From contig JAHDVF020001018.1 in assembly GCA_022606425.2 (NCBI GenBank), positions 1,116,001 to 1,180,000 of the forward strand: a stretch of 64,000 nucleotides of DNA. Reading direction: 5' to 3'. Every line of letters begins with the position of its first letter. Positions within the stretch are counted from its first letter, which is position 1. Under the pieces are notes generated by a model that was not told where the DNA came from, did no database searches, and saw only the letters and a list, made by a program, of their open reading frames with translations. Shown piece after piece: positions 19,938-29,391 of the stretch. The translations under genes and the position numbers were made by a program. This DNA is from Lepidostoma basale (taxonomy: Eukaryota > Arthropoda > Insecta > Trichoptera > Lepidostomatidae).

Positions 19938-20522
19938 CAGTAGAGTCTCGATTATCCGACCTAAACCGGCCGGATAACACGGAAAATGATAAAAACGACA
20001 TTGAAAATGAGTTAATTTTATTTGCACATCGAAAACTTTTCAGGTTGGCGATGAGGTTCGCAACCCATCACACCGCGTCTCTCGCGGGACGAAAAGAGAA
20101 AGATGGAGTGCCGCATCAGCAAAAGTGTGTCAGTTCTTCTGCCTACCCTTTCGGGGAGACGGCGTGATGGCTAGTTAGTTAGTTAGTTAGAAAACTTTTC
20201 AAATATGTACAAGTAACATAACTGAACGTAACGAACTAAAACATCAAAATGCACTTTCGGCAAAGTAATAAAACATGTTTTACAGTAGGTACATACTCGC
20301 ATATAATGCAGTGAACTACGAAACTAAACTTAGCTTGGGTAAAAAGGTCCGTGATTGTCTTTTGTTTACCCGCTGTTTGTCGTTTTCTGGCCGCCAAATC
20401 TGAGACAGACTTGAGGACTGTCGCCTGGCGCGCGAATATAATGCGTGCAGTCGGGTAAAGGAAAGGGGCATTGCCCCGGTAGGTCGGATAACTCGGAAGG
20501 TCGGATAACCGAGACTCTACTG
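19938..20522. mobile_element. pogo/Tigger-like MITE with TA target
   Basis: Ends CAGTAGAGTCTCGATTATCC and, inverted, CAGTAGAGTCTCGGTTATCC, flanked by TA on both sides (19936-19937, 20523-20524). A second GGTCGGATAACTCGG copy lies subterminally. No transposase frame. A SINE-B copy is inserted at 20043-20189. Confidence 0.85.
20043..20189 (+). mobile_element. SINE-B copy with 12-bp target duplication
   Basis: Starts GGTTGGCGATGAGGTTCGC and ends in GTTA repeats. GAAAACTTTTCA flanks both sides (20031-20042, 20190-20201), showing target-primed retroposition. 5'-truncated compared with 2336-2518. Confidence 0.85.
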
Positions 20523-20639
20523 TAATATGCACACAGGTTGAATGACTCGAGGATTGAACGCAGCCTTTATTTATAATTAAGTGCGCAACCAAAATATGGA
20601 TAAAACGATTTTTTTAAATAATGTTAAACTGATTTCTTT

Positions 20640-21540
20640 TTTATCAGCCGAATGTGGTCCACTGCTGAACGTACTTCTCTCTCAAAGCACACCAATGACC
20701 CTTATCCATAACCACTCATCCATCCACGTCCAGCAATCCTAAAATGTCGTCGGTCCAGCGGGCAGAAGGACGTCCAACTCTACAGAAACCTGTGCGCGGT
20801 CTTCACTCCAGAACCCGTCCTCCCCATGAAATTTTCAAATCAAATCAAATCAGTTTATTAACTCAAAAGACATTACAAACAGGAAAATGTTTAAGGCATC
20901 TATTGAGTACAGGAAAAATATTATAAAAATACAACAAAGTACCAGGAACGCATTAGAGATGGCAAGACATTAGGAAGACAACATACTTTCTAAAGTCAAG
21001 AGTATTTGTCCCCTGAACGTACCTTCACTAATATAAAAGACGTCGATCTCCGAGGAGATCGCGTTCAGCAGACTAATTGCTCTTCCCACCGGTGTCACCA
21101 GAGGCAGATTGGTTCTGGTGGCCGGTTGGTAAAACAATCTGTGCTGTCGCTGTCGGAGAAATCTATCAGGGACAAAAAGACCAACACCCTCTAGCACGGC
21201 CGAGTTCTCGAAATATCCCCTGATTAATTTAAAGAAATGGGTTATGAGATGCCCATCTCTTCGAAGCTGTAAAGAATTGGTTCCGAGCATTCCTAAAAGA
21301 AATGCCGTGGGATAGAGCCACGGAATTGAAATTGGAAATTTGACCAACCCACCGCTACTTCAGCCCGCCTATCCTCAGAACCACTGTGGTTTGTTGTCGA
21401 ATAAATTCATTTCTGATTCTGTCCCTGGAGATTAATTCCATGCATGGCTCATTCCTTTGCGCGTTGGGAGACCTGGAACTTGAATACCAGACCCCTTGTC
21501 AGCGTCCACGTCCCGGCTTCACAAGTCATGGCTTGAGTTT
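20640..21540 (-). mobile_element. RTE-A 3' fragment, split by LINE-A
   Basis: The outer parts (20640-20835 and 21329-21540) are one RTE-A copy. The minus strand encodes CEAGTWTLTRGLVFKFQVSQ, RAKE-stop-AMHG, then LEWRPRTG-like and VGRPSARWTDDI. The piece between is an inserted LINE-A. Near-identical GAAATTT sits at both edges of the insert. Confidence 0.75.
20836..21328 (-). mobile_element. LINE-A 3' fragment nested in RTE-A
   Basis: The minus strand (frame 20970-21347) encodes PWLYPTAFLLGMLGTNSLQL, RRDGHLITHFFKLIRGYFEN, SAVLEGVGLFVPDRFLRQRQ, NLPLVTPVGRAISLLNAI and GTFRGQILLTLES. The TTTGA-type tail is at the left edge. Closest to the 12317-13276 copy. Confidence 0.85.
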
Positions 21541-21790
21541 CCCAAAGGTCGCACAACCCAACTGAATCTTTCGAGTTTGTGATGACAAATTATAAATCTT
21601 ATTTGATTCATTGGTTGTTTTGTGCCAAACACGAAATTACTATGTAATAAAGTAGTGGAATACTCCGAGACACAGATTAAGCCCACACATAAATCCACAA
21701 CCCACCAAATCACATTTCCAACAATCTTCCCATCAGACGTAAGAAGAAGCGACATGAGCTGGATCTCCGTATGCCTAAAAAACCAAGCCC
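21541..21790 (-). mobile_element. X-core related fragment
   Basis: The minus strand contains TTACGTCTGATGGGAAGATT, GTGATTTGGTGGGTTGTGGA and CAGCTCATGT-like blocks, as at 51009-51150. A 78-codon frame (21519-21755) spans it but has no recognised domain. Upstream GGCTTGGTTTTTTAGGC is similar to the MITE at 5496. Confidence 0.5.
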
Positions 21791-21844
21791 TTGTCGAAGA
21801 TATAGCTCTTTTACAAAATAATCTAGGCTCTTTTCTTATTTTTC

Positions 21845-22025
21845 TTCTTCTCCAGCCTTGATCTTCCCACTGCTGAATATAGGCCTCTTCTAAACGTTTC
21901 CACTCCTACCTGTCACTCACTTTTCTCACCCAATATTTACGAGCTATTGAGACGACATCGTCGTCCCATGTCTTATGTGGCCTTCTGACACCTCTTTTGT
22001 TGGTCCCATGGCCTCCGTTTGATTA
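21845..22025 (-). mobile_element. RTE-like LINE C-terminus
   Basis: The minus strand reads TKGVRRPHKTWDDDVVSIAR, KYWVRKVSDR-stop-EWKRLE and EAYIQQWEDQGW, the usual RTE C-terminal ending (EAYVQQW). One internal stop. Confidence 0.6.
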
Positions 22026-22540
22026 ATTTGGGTGTCTACCAACCAAACTAAATAATGAATTTCAAGAGCTCATTTAACATGATTTATTGGCAATACAAAA
22101 TCTTCTGTATATTATTGGAGTAAGAATGTAATAAGAATATTTTTTCGTTTTTTAACTAATCAACTTTCGCTGAAAGAATTTTCTGGATGCTTTGAGTGTA
22201 CTCGTTGTATTGATTTCTAAAATTAACAGTTCAATTTATAAAATTCCAATGCAACCTTTCCAATTTTGAAATGAAATCATCGCTGGTTTTATTAGTAGGC
22301 CAAATACTCGACAATCAAGCTTTGTATGTGCGTTGTTATTTGCTATTTTGCGAATGGCTTTTTGAGCCTAAAAAGTCAAAGGGGTGTATCTTTAAAAGCA
22401 TTTTCACAATAAATATGGATGCTTTATTACGATTTTATTTTTTATCGAGCTACTTTCATTCACTAAAGGAAAAAAAGATGCATGTTTTATAAATTCTTTC
22501 TTTGCTTTCCACTAGTGTATGCTTATTATCCCAAACAGTG
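22026..22540. other. No identified feature
   Basis: A+T-rich. A 73-codon plus frame (22271-22492) has no recognised domain. Confidence 0.35.
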
Positions 22541-22544
22541 TCCC

Positions 22545-22975
22545 TTAGGCATCCGAAGATATATTAATTATTATAGAATTTATAAAACATGCATCAGGCC
22601 CATAATGAATTACGGAATCCCAGCAAGAGCAGACACGGTCAGAACCAAACATCTCTTAAGAGTAGCAGAAATGTAAACATTGCGACCTATTGTGGGGAGA
22701 ACCCTTACTGATAGGATACCCAATGAAGAAATCCCCATATCCTGCAAAATTGAAGACATGGTGAGATGGAGTAGGCAAAGAAGGCGATTCTGGATGGACC
22801 ACATCGAAAGAATTGATCCAGCGAGAATTCCTATGCTCGTGATGCACGAGGCTCCAGAGGGCCGTCGACCACCAAAGAGATGGAGAGTAGGCTGGTCATC
22901 TTCATCACAGGAAGTTGATATCCTGCATTAACAGATGGCAAGATCTACAATCAGATGAAGAAGAAGAAGAATCAA
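22545..22975 (+). mobile_element. LINE-E 3' fragment (AAG-tailed)
   Basis: Encodes YKTCIRPIMNYGIPARADTV, RTKHLLRVAEM-stop-TLRPIV, GRTLTDRIPNEEI, IEDMVRWSRQRRRFWMDHIE, RIDPARIPMLVMHEAPEGRR and a GWSSSSQE end, followed by an AAGAAGAAG tail. This is the LINE C-terminus type with the RRRxW-xxHI motif. One in-frame stop. Confidence 0.75.
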
Positions 22976-23029
22976 AAAAAGTTCTACAGCAATATTTTTG
23001 TTTTATTCTCTGTCATTGTTCAATCGTGG

Positions 23030-23130
23030 AGAGAGAAGACGAGGTCCAACCGCGTATGTAGAATATCCTTGTCCGGAATGTGACAAAGTATATCTATCCA
23101 AAATAGAACTGCGAATAAAGCCACATCAGG
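23030..23130 (+). mobile_element. LINE C-terminal zinc-finger fragment
   Basis: Encodes RRRGPTAYVEYPCPECDKVY followed by LSKIELRIKPHQ. A CPEC...H arrangement with IELR matches the C2H2-like finger that closes some LINE proteins. The second histidine is not clear. Lies between two other LINE pieces. Confidence 0.45.
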
Positions 23131-23254
23131 TGGCACAGAAGCCAAGCCTAATTCTTTTTATGCTTATTTGTACTCAGGAACACAGAGTTCTAAAAGGCCT
23201 ACGAGCTGCAGTCTCCTTGCGAACGTTCTTAAAGTTCAAGCTTATCCAGATACA

Positions 23255-23735
23255 CCAAGCTGCGTATTTATAACACCATCATCAAGCCAGTGGTGACATA
23301 TGGTTCTGAGTCGTGGACAATGACTCTAAAAGAACAACAAAGAATCTACTGGTTTGAGAACAAAATACCTAGAATGATCCTGGGACACAGATCCAGTGTT
23401 GCAGCGGGACCTTGGAGGCATAGCACCAACCAAGAGATCCGTACGATGACCCAGCAGCGACGAGCACCGTGAGAGCCGGTCGCTTAGCATGGATTGGGCA
23501 CGTATGCCGAGCCGAAGAGACCAGAGCAATCAAGACCCTGTACGCGTCTAGACCGACTGGAGTAAAACCTCTGGGAAGGCCTAGACAGCGCCTAATGGAC
23601 AATGTTCTGGCTGATCTGGCTAGGTTGGGCGAATCGGACAGCTGGGAGCAAAAGGCGCAGGATCGAGGAACTTGGCGAAAAATCATCAAGGTGGCTAAAA
23701 CTCTTCAAGAGTTGTATGGCCATAGGAAGTAAGTA
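23255..23735 (+). mobile_element. LINE-F 3' fragment
   Basis: Encodes TKLRIYNTIIKPVVTYGSES, WTMTLKEQQRIYWFENKIPR, MILGHR, then after a frameshift RAGRLAWIGHVCRAEETRAI, GVKPLGRPRQRLMDNVLADL and ARLGES...RGTWRKIIKVAK. Typical end of a LINE reverse transcriptase. The first and second halves lie in different frames. Confidence 0.75.
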
Positions 23736-23739
23736 CGGG

Positions 23740-24180
23740 AAATTGGCAATATTGCAGAGAAGATTCTGTGTGATCGTGTGTTTCATTGTCTCTATGATAG
23801 TATGCACTGTAGCTTCATCCTGTGGATGGTTTCGCGCAGCTGGCCTCAGCCAATTTTACAATATTAAATATTTCTAAAAATGAGCCAATGATCCTTTGGA
23901 CGATATATCATACCAAACAGTACACTTAAATGGGTGTATTTGTTGCTTATGAACTGCTCTTGCATTCTTTATACCCAATAGATATATGATAGTTAATCAT
24001 GTTAACAAAGTCATTTAATAAAAAAAGCTTCATAGATCATTATCAAATTGAATGTGAAATAGAGATTAAGCTTTCAAAATTAATTTTAATGATTTTAAAT
24101 TTATTTTAGATAAATTTAAGGCGTTAACACTGTGGAATTCCAGAATTTTTTATGAATTATAACACTGTTTTTTCTACTTT
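23740..24180. other. No identified feature
   Basis: A+T-rich spacer, nothing recognised. Confidence 0.4.
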
Positions 24181-24266
24181 TGAGTTTATTTTTCTCGATA
24201 TGTTTCGAAGGCTTACACCATTGGGAGAACGATATAAATTATATAAACGAAGTTTATATCGTTCTC

Positions 24267-24545
24267 CCGATGATGAAGGTGTAAGCCTTCGAAACTTCTT
24301 CTTCTTCTCCTTTTAATAGATCTGACGATCTGTGACACAGAAATCATGTCTCGTCGGATGATGAGATCCAGCTGTCCCTCTCCATCTCTTAGGCGGTCTT
24401 CCAGGTGGGCGTGTCCGGAGGGGATTTCATAAGCGGCTGTATATGCAAGTCTGTCACCATCCATTCGGGCTACATGGTCCCTCCAGTATATTCTTCTGGA
24501 TCTACTCCACTGAACCTGCATCGATGCATGCCTTCGAAACATGTC
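24267..24545 (+). ncRNA. Hammerhead ribozyme motif, interrupted by a LINE
   Basis: CCGAUGA (U4 changed), one U, stem II GAAGG/CCUUC, GAAAC at 24291-24295, then the LINE. The motif resumes after the duplicated GCCTTCGAAAC with AUGU and C (24541-24545). Removing the insert and one duplicate gives GAAAC, ACAUGU, C. Confidence 0.6.
24296..24529 (-). mobile_element. LINE-E 3' fragment with 11-bp target duplication
   Basis: The minus strand encodes MQVQWSRSRRIYWRDHVARM, DGDRLAYTAAYEIPSGHAHL and ends RSIKRRRR into a GAAGAAGAAG tail. GCCTTCGAAAC stands on both sides (24285-24295, 24530-24540). Strongly 5'-truncated (234 bp). Confidence 0.85.
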
Positions 24546-24600
24546 GAGAAAAATAAACTCAAAAGTAGAAAAAAACGGTGTTTTAATTCATAAAAAAATC

Positions 24601-24999
24601 GATTTTAAATTGTGTATCCTCGAGTGTTACTGCAAAATTAAAAGTTTATTTTAGGACAATGTCATCTAATGACAATGACAACGGTTATGATAAACTCATG
24701 ACCGTTTATCATTAAATCTGTATCCTTTGCATTGAATTGTGGTTAAATTATTATATCTTATATGTTTATTGATAGTTTTTTTTTATAAATTGTGTTATAC
24801 AATTATGATATCCCCATTGTTTATTTGTACTAAAAAGTTTACGAGGTTCTTCGATACAATATGAAACGATGATCTCATCATGTAGCCGTTAGTAACAACA
24901 GATTTAATCATGTAGAAAGTACGTTTCTATAATATTATAGATTGTAGCCGCACGTTCTGAGCGTTTTATTTCAATGATATCATTATGCCGTGACGCGCT
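24601..24999. other. No identified feature
   Basis: A+T-rich, nothing recognised. Confidence 0.4.
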
Positions 25000-25285
25000 A
25001 GTATTCTCACCGTAAATTCAACGTATTACAAATGCACTTTGAGATATTTTCCGTTGTCAAGGTGCGCGGTAATTGCGTCGTTCGCGTGCCTGCTATCCCG
25101 CTGCCTCGCCCTGCCTCACTGCAGATGGTTTGCCTCCCAACAATGGCAGACAATCCGACGCCATCGCCTACGGCTGCTTTGGACAACGGAGCCAATAAAT
25201 ATGTAGGAGGTTATATAACCAGCAATTACGGCACACGTGCTCTCCGTGGAAAAATTCTACACGGACATTATGCGTAAACAAATGT
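25000..25285 (+). other. G+C-richer low-copy block with an 81-codon frame
   Basis: The frame 25032-25277 gives a product with VRGNCVVRVPAIPLPRPASL and later a PTPSPT stretch. No domain recognised and no copy elsewhere in the window. Composition is unlike its surroundings. Could be a host exon or promoter, or an old repeat. Confidence 0.25.
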
Positions 25286-25376
25286 AATTATATGTACAAG
25301 CTTTTAAGCATAATTTATCTTATATCGTGGGTATTCTGCGAAAAAGCACTAAGTCAAAATTTTGCCATTTTGAGTC

Positions 25377-25600
25377 AAAGGCGTGCCATACTGTTTTAAA
25401 CAAGCTCTCCACATCGGTCTCCACCGGCGGTTTTGAAATAAAAAGTCCACAGAAAACTCAGTAAATCCATCTCGCTCGGATACTTTTAGTTTACAGTATC
25501 CGAGCGAGATGGAGTTACTTAGTTTTCTGTGGACTTTTTATTCAAAACCGCCGGTGGAGACCGATGTGGAGAGCGTGTTTAACAGTGTGGCACGGCTTTT
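25377..25600. mobile_element. Y element 2, a near-perfect palindrome
   Basis: Two arms of about 105 bp share GTGCCA...CTGTTTTAAACA, CACATCGGTCTCCACCGG, TCCACAGAAAACT and ATCTCGCTCGGATAC in inverted form. Ends as in Y1 (GTGCCACACTG). Target TCA on the left and TTA on the right do not match. Could extrude as a cruciform. Confidence 0.7.
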
Positions 25601-25863
25601 AATGATGAGGCTATACTGTTGAAACATTACTCTACAATCTGCAAAAACGCACCAAGTCCTATCTACACTACAAGTCGAGATATTTTCTGTAATAAGTCAA
25701 TATAACATAAATCCGTTCAGGGAAAAGGCACCAAGGGACTTAATTAAACTCCCTGGATAACTTTTTGATGATAATTTATCAATAACAATATTTCGGATCT
25801 ATTCAGCGGAGCTTATGGAGCAGTACTGACTTGAAAAAATGTGAGATTGTTGGTTGGCGACAT
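25601..25863. other. No identified feature
   Basis: Unassigned A+T-rich spacer. Confidence 0.35.
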
Positions 25864-26051
25864 GATATCGTCGCCCCAGAGCAATAGTGAGATAAACCAG
25901 TGCCATCTTGTCAATATAACGAGCCGTAATGTTCCTTTGATATTGTTTATGGTTTGACTTGGTGGAGGCCTTGCACTTATTTGAGTCTCCTAGGCCCTAG
26001 GATGGCAACTGGCACTGGTTTATCTCACTATTGCTCTGGGGCAACGATATC
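25864..26051. repeat. Inverted repeat with about 43-bp arms
   Basis: GATATCGTCGCCCCAGAGCA and ATAGTGAGATAAACCAGTGC face their inverted copies ending at 26051, about 90 bp apart. Only one or two mismatches in 43. MITE-like, family unknown, no other copy here. Confidence 0.65.
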
Positions 26052-26575
26052 CTGGAGATGTCTACGTGCTTCACTCGGGGGCAAACGTGGCAATTATTAT
26101 TTTCTTTCTTTTCTCTTTTTACTAATTAATTATTATTTTACCTAATGTAATAGGTACTGTACACAAGATAACATTATTACATAACTTTTTTAATTAAAGA
26201 AAAAAAAAACATTTCTCACAAAGTGACTATAGTAGGTTGAATGGGACTTCAATTTGAATACCTTACTGTGGTATTATGTATCAGCGACAATGCACTAAGT
26301 CATGCCAATCCACTAATATTTTTAAAAAAATGTGCTGATAGTTCAGTTATTATTTATTAAACCATTAAATAAAATGAGGTTAATAGATCAATATACCATT
26401 TTTTCAAATTGGCTTAGTAATATTTAGTATAAAAAAAATAATTTATATCCTTACAAACTTTGAACTTCAGTTATCTCAGAAGTAGTAATTTTGACTTGGT
26501 GCTTTTTCGCAGAAAACCCACGATATGTTTAGTATATGTTGGATACTCGTACATATTTTATAAATGGTTTTCTAA
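26052..26575. other. No identified feature
   Basis: A+T-rich, nothing recognised. Confidence 0.4.
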
Positions 26576-26579
26576 CTCT

Positions 26580-26760
26580 TCTTTTCGGGGCTACATTCCG
26601 GTGTGGGATTTGACTTCCTTCGTAGCAGTATTGTCCCTGGTAATCTCTCGCGTTCTCCAGGTCTTTCCAGTTCCTCCAGTCCTCCTCCACGCAGTCCACC
26701 CGTCTCTTTTTGGTCTGTCTCCTCTTGTATGTCTCCTGGGGTCCGCTTTGTTTTGCTTAA
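26580..26760 (-). mobile_element. LINE C-terminal remnant
   Basis: One minus-strand frame reads RRVDCVEEDWRNWKDLENAR and then DYQGQY...SQIPHRNVAPKR. The VEEDWxxW...AxDYxGQ-style spacing resembles closing segments of LINE proteins. Short and isolated. Confidence 0.35.
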
Positions 26761-26794
26761 ATGATATAACTATTAATTTCACTCCCGGATGGAC

Positions 26795-26890
26795 GGGGGA
26801 CAGGCCTTGGAAGTGAAGACCGCTGCGTCCTAACAGTTTCGGGTAAGCGGTCGGTAGACCCTACTAGTCTGCCTCTTCATTCGCCCCTTT
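26795..26890 (-). repeat. GACGCAGCGG repeat module
   Basis: The minus strand has CCGAAACTGTTAGGACGCAG, CGGTCTTCACTTCC and GGCCTGTCCCCCGTCCAT. Related stretches are at 50420-50515 and 60822-61855. Probably the 3' end of an unrecognised repeat. Confidence 0.5.
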
Positions 26891-26987
26891 AAGGAGGTAT
26901 GTTTATATCACTATTCAAACAAATAACTATCCATGTGGTAAATTACCAGACGATGACAGCAAGTCAAAATCTGTCGAAACTATAATA

Positions 26988-27271
26988 AAAGCCGTGCCAC
27001 ACTGTTTTAAACAAGCTCTCCACATTGGTCTCCACCGGGGGTTTAAAACTGTGTAGACACTTGTTTGAAACCAAAATTCGTTTGACGTTCAACAAACTTT
27101 GTGGACGGACGCGCATAGTATGCGTGTGGATCCACCGTTTAAACACGCATTCCACATGTGGAGAGCTTGTTTACAACAGTATGTGGACGCTACACCAACC
27201 GTGGGCTCCACAGCTCTCCACCAAGGTCACCCCTGTGGAGAGCTTGTTTCAAACAGTGTGGCACGGCCTTT
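26988..27271. mobile_element. Y element 3 (Harbinger-like MITE)
   Basis: Ends AAGCCGTGCCACACTGTTTT and inverted AGGCCGTGCCACACTGTTTG. Internal GTGGAGAGCTTGTTTACAAC and CCGTGGGCTCCACAG blocks are shared with Y1 and Y4. TAA and TTA flank it. Confidence 0.7.
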
Positions 27272-27514
27272 AGACATATTTAGAATAAAACTAAATATCG
27301 TACATTAAATAGTATTATTTTATGTGAATAAAGGCCAAGCAAATAAATGACAAAGCGTCCAATATCCTTCCTATTAAATCCTAATGAAAAGGTTAGACCA
27401 TATATATTTTAAATAGTCCATTGTTTTGGCCGAAATATTATGATACCTTAACATTTTAAAATGTTAAATTAAATAACTTTGTTTTATGTATCACAATTGT
27501 ATTTTATTTCACGC

Positions 27515-27550
27515 GACAGCTGTTTCGTTAACCTATGTTGACATCATCAG
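27515..27550 (-). ncRNA. Hammerhead ribozyme motif, group B
   Basis: Minus strand: CUGAUGA, U, stem II GUCAAC/GUUAAC (one mismatch) with AUAG loop, GAAAC, palindromic ACAGCUGU and C. Confidence 0.75.
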
Positions 27551-27618
27551 GTGTTACAAATACACATTAAGGTTCGAAAAATCACGAAAATTTGACATTA
27601 GATATATCATTGTAACAC

Positions 27619-27654
27619 CTGATGATGTCAACATAGGTTGACGAAAGAGCTGTC
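27619..27654 (+). ncRNA. Hammerhead ribozyme motif, group B
   Basis: CUGAUGA, U, perfect stem II GUCAAC/GUUGAC with AUAG, then GAAAG in place of GAAAC, AGCUGU and C. The C-to-G change at position 15.2 weakens stem III. Confidence 0.7.
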
Positions 27655-27715
27655 GCGTAAAATAAAATACAATTGTGATACATAAAACAAAGCTATTTAA
27701 TTTAACAGTTTAGCA

Positions 27716-28002
27716 TATATATTTTAGTTAGCGGCTTTTCTGTATGTATATTTTTTTAGAATTATACGAGTGGATTTAAAATCGGATGATTCAGTTCTCG
27801 AAATTGAGCACTACACTTTTTTTTTAGTTTTGATAATAATGAGTTGCATTTATTTTTAAATTAATTGAATAGTCATTGTACCGTGTAGTTGCTCTGTTTA
27901 ATTCAAGCAAATAAATACAAGGATGTATAAATGAGTTTTAATTGTTCACAAACATTTACAATCACCATGGCAATTTGAATTAGATGGGTCAGGGTGAGAT
28001 GA
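27716..28002. other. No identified feature
   Basis: Unassigned A+T-rich spacer. Confidence 0.4.
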
Positions 28003-28044
28003 TGAGAGTTATGCTATCTTTTACTAGAGCATTGAGAACTATGA
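28003..28044 (+). mobile_element. Short LINE-A fragment
   Basis: GTTATGCTATCTTTTACTAG and AGCATTGAGAACT match 12415-12447 of LINE-A. It abuts antisense RTE-B at 28045. Confidence 0.6.
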
Positions 28045-28552
28045 CGCCGTACCATCACGCCGTTTCTCCGGAGGGGTAGGCAGTGAGGATGGATCGCCAC
28101 ATTGTTCTATCCTGGCATAATTCTCGCATAATCCTCTTTTACATTCACACATCGTGACATGCACACTCGTCAGACATGGTCGCCTTTCAGTAATTGAATA
28201 ATTTGGTCATCCCATGTCTTCCTTGGCCTTTCTCGACTTCTTTTCTCATTCACACTACTTGTATATATATTTTTTTAACCATTCTTCCCTCATCCATTCG
28301 TTTCATATGTCCAAACCATCTTCGTGACCCTTTCTTAATTTTATTTGTCACGCATTCATCCGCCTTACATTCCTTTCTTACTTCATCATTAGATATTCTA
28401 TCATACATTGTTTTTCCGCACATTCTTCTTAGTGACCTCATTTCTACGGCATTTATCCTACTTTTATCATTTTCTGCCAACTCCAAGCTTCACTTCCACA
28501 CATAAGGGTCGGGACTAGAACTCCATTGTGCACTGCCATCTTTGATTCTTTA
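28045..28552 (-). mobile_element. RTE-B 3' fragment
   Basis: The minus strand encodes KMAVHNGVLVPTL-type start, SEAWSWQ-like, then INAVEMRSLRRMCGKTMYDR, VRKECKADECVTNKIKKGSR, RWFGHMKRMDEGRM and degenerate GRPRKTW-like sequence. Frames are broken in the last third. Confidence 0.75.
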
Positions 28553-29391
28553 ATTAACCTTGTAATAAAAAAAGTGAAATAATTTGAAATTGGAATCTCG
28601 TGATCTGTTTATTAGTTCTAATGTTTTGAATTTTTTGTCATCACCGGTCGATGACGTCATAATCAATTGTGTCACTGATTGAATGATTGCTCTCAGCTGT
28701 CCGCCTGACTGCCACGATGCGTCACTTTTGTTATTGAGTTTAATCTTCAGATGGGACGAGTAAATCGTTCCAAGCAAGTCGAATTTTCGAAATCTAACCT
28801 TTAGGATTTACAATAAGGAATTAAAACAACAACGACAAACGTTGAAAGTCTTCGATATTCGTATTTTCGATAAACTATATTCTAAATGACATTTGACATT
28901 GTGATACATGCGATACATGGAAAATACAGCGAACAGAATTTTAAATTTACGCCACGCTACAACGCAAGTGATTTGCGCATGCTTAAACACTGAATTCGAC
29001 ATCAGTACCATCTATGGTAAACAAACAAAACTAGAATGTTAATTATTCATAAACTTCCCAGAAGTTATTTACTGTCGCCTACTGAGTCCAATTGTGAATT
29101 TAAACCATCCAGGGACCTACTCTAGCATACAAAAAAAACATCAAAATTGGTCCAGCCGTTTAGGACGCGTTCAACTACATACGCCCAAACAGAAGAATTA
29201 TATTTATAAATATATTCTATGTGATTTTTTTTTAGAAAGTTTATACGAAAATTATCAATATTATACAATTCAAGGGCCATGCGCAACGTGTGCATTTCAG
29301 ATTACTTTCGGAGAGAATCAAGTATTCCTCTCTCGCTCTCTTGTATTCAAAATATTTACAAATTCTTTCTTGATGATATTCGGGGTTTTGC
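28553..29391. other. No identified feature
   Basis: Two antisense frames (28550-28777, 28808-29011) have no recognised domains. No repeats matched. Confidence 0.35.

Larger units (their letters stand above)
24181..24600. repeat. Group C-like hammerhead palindrome, split by a LINE
   Basis: Arms share TGAGTTTATTTTTCTCGA, GTTTCGAAGGCTTACACC and TTCTCCC...CGATATAAA in both orientations. The right arm is interrupted at 24296-24529. The right outer end continues GAGAAAAATAAACTCAAAAG. A related remnant is at 53234-53425. Confidence 0.75.
27410..27715. repeat. Group B hammerhead palindrome
   Basis: Arms share TGTTAAATTAAATAACTTTG, TTTTATGTATCACAATTGTA and the full hammerhead, facing each other around a centre of about 70 bp. 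ATAGTCCATTGTTTTGGCCG is the outer module. Confidence 0.8.
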
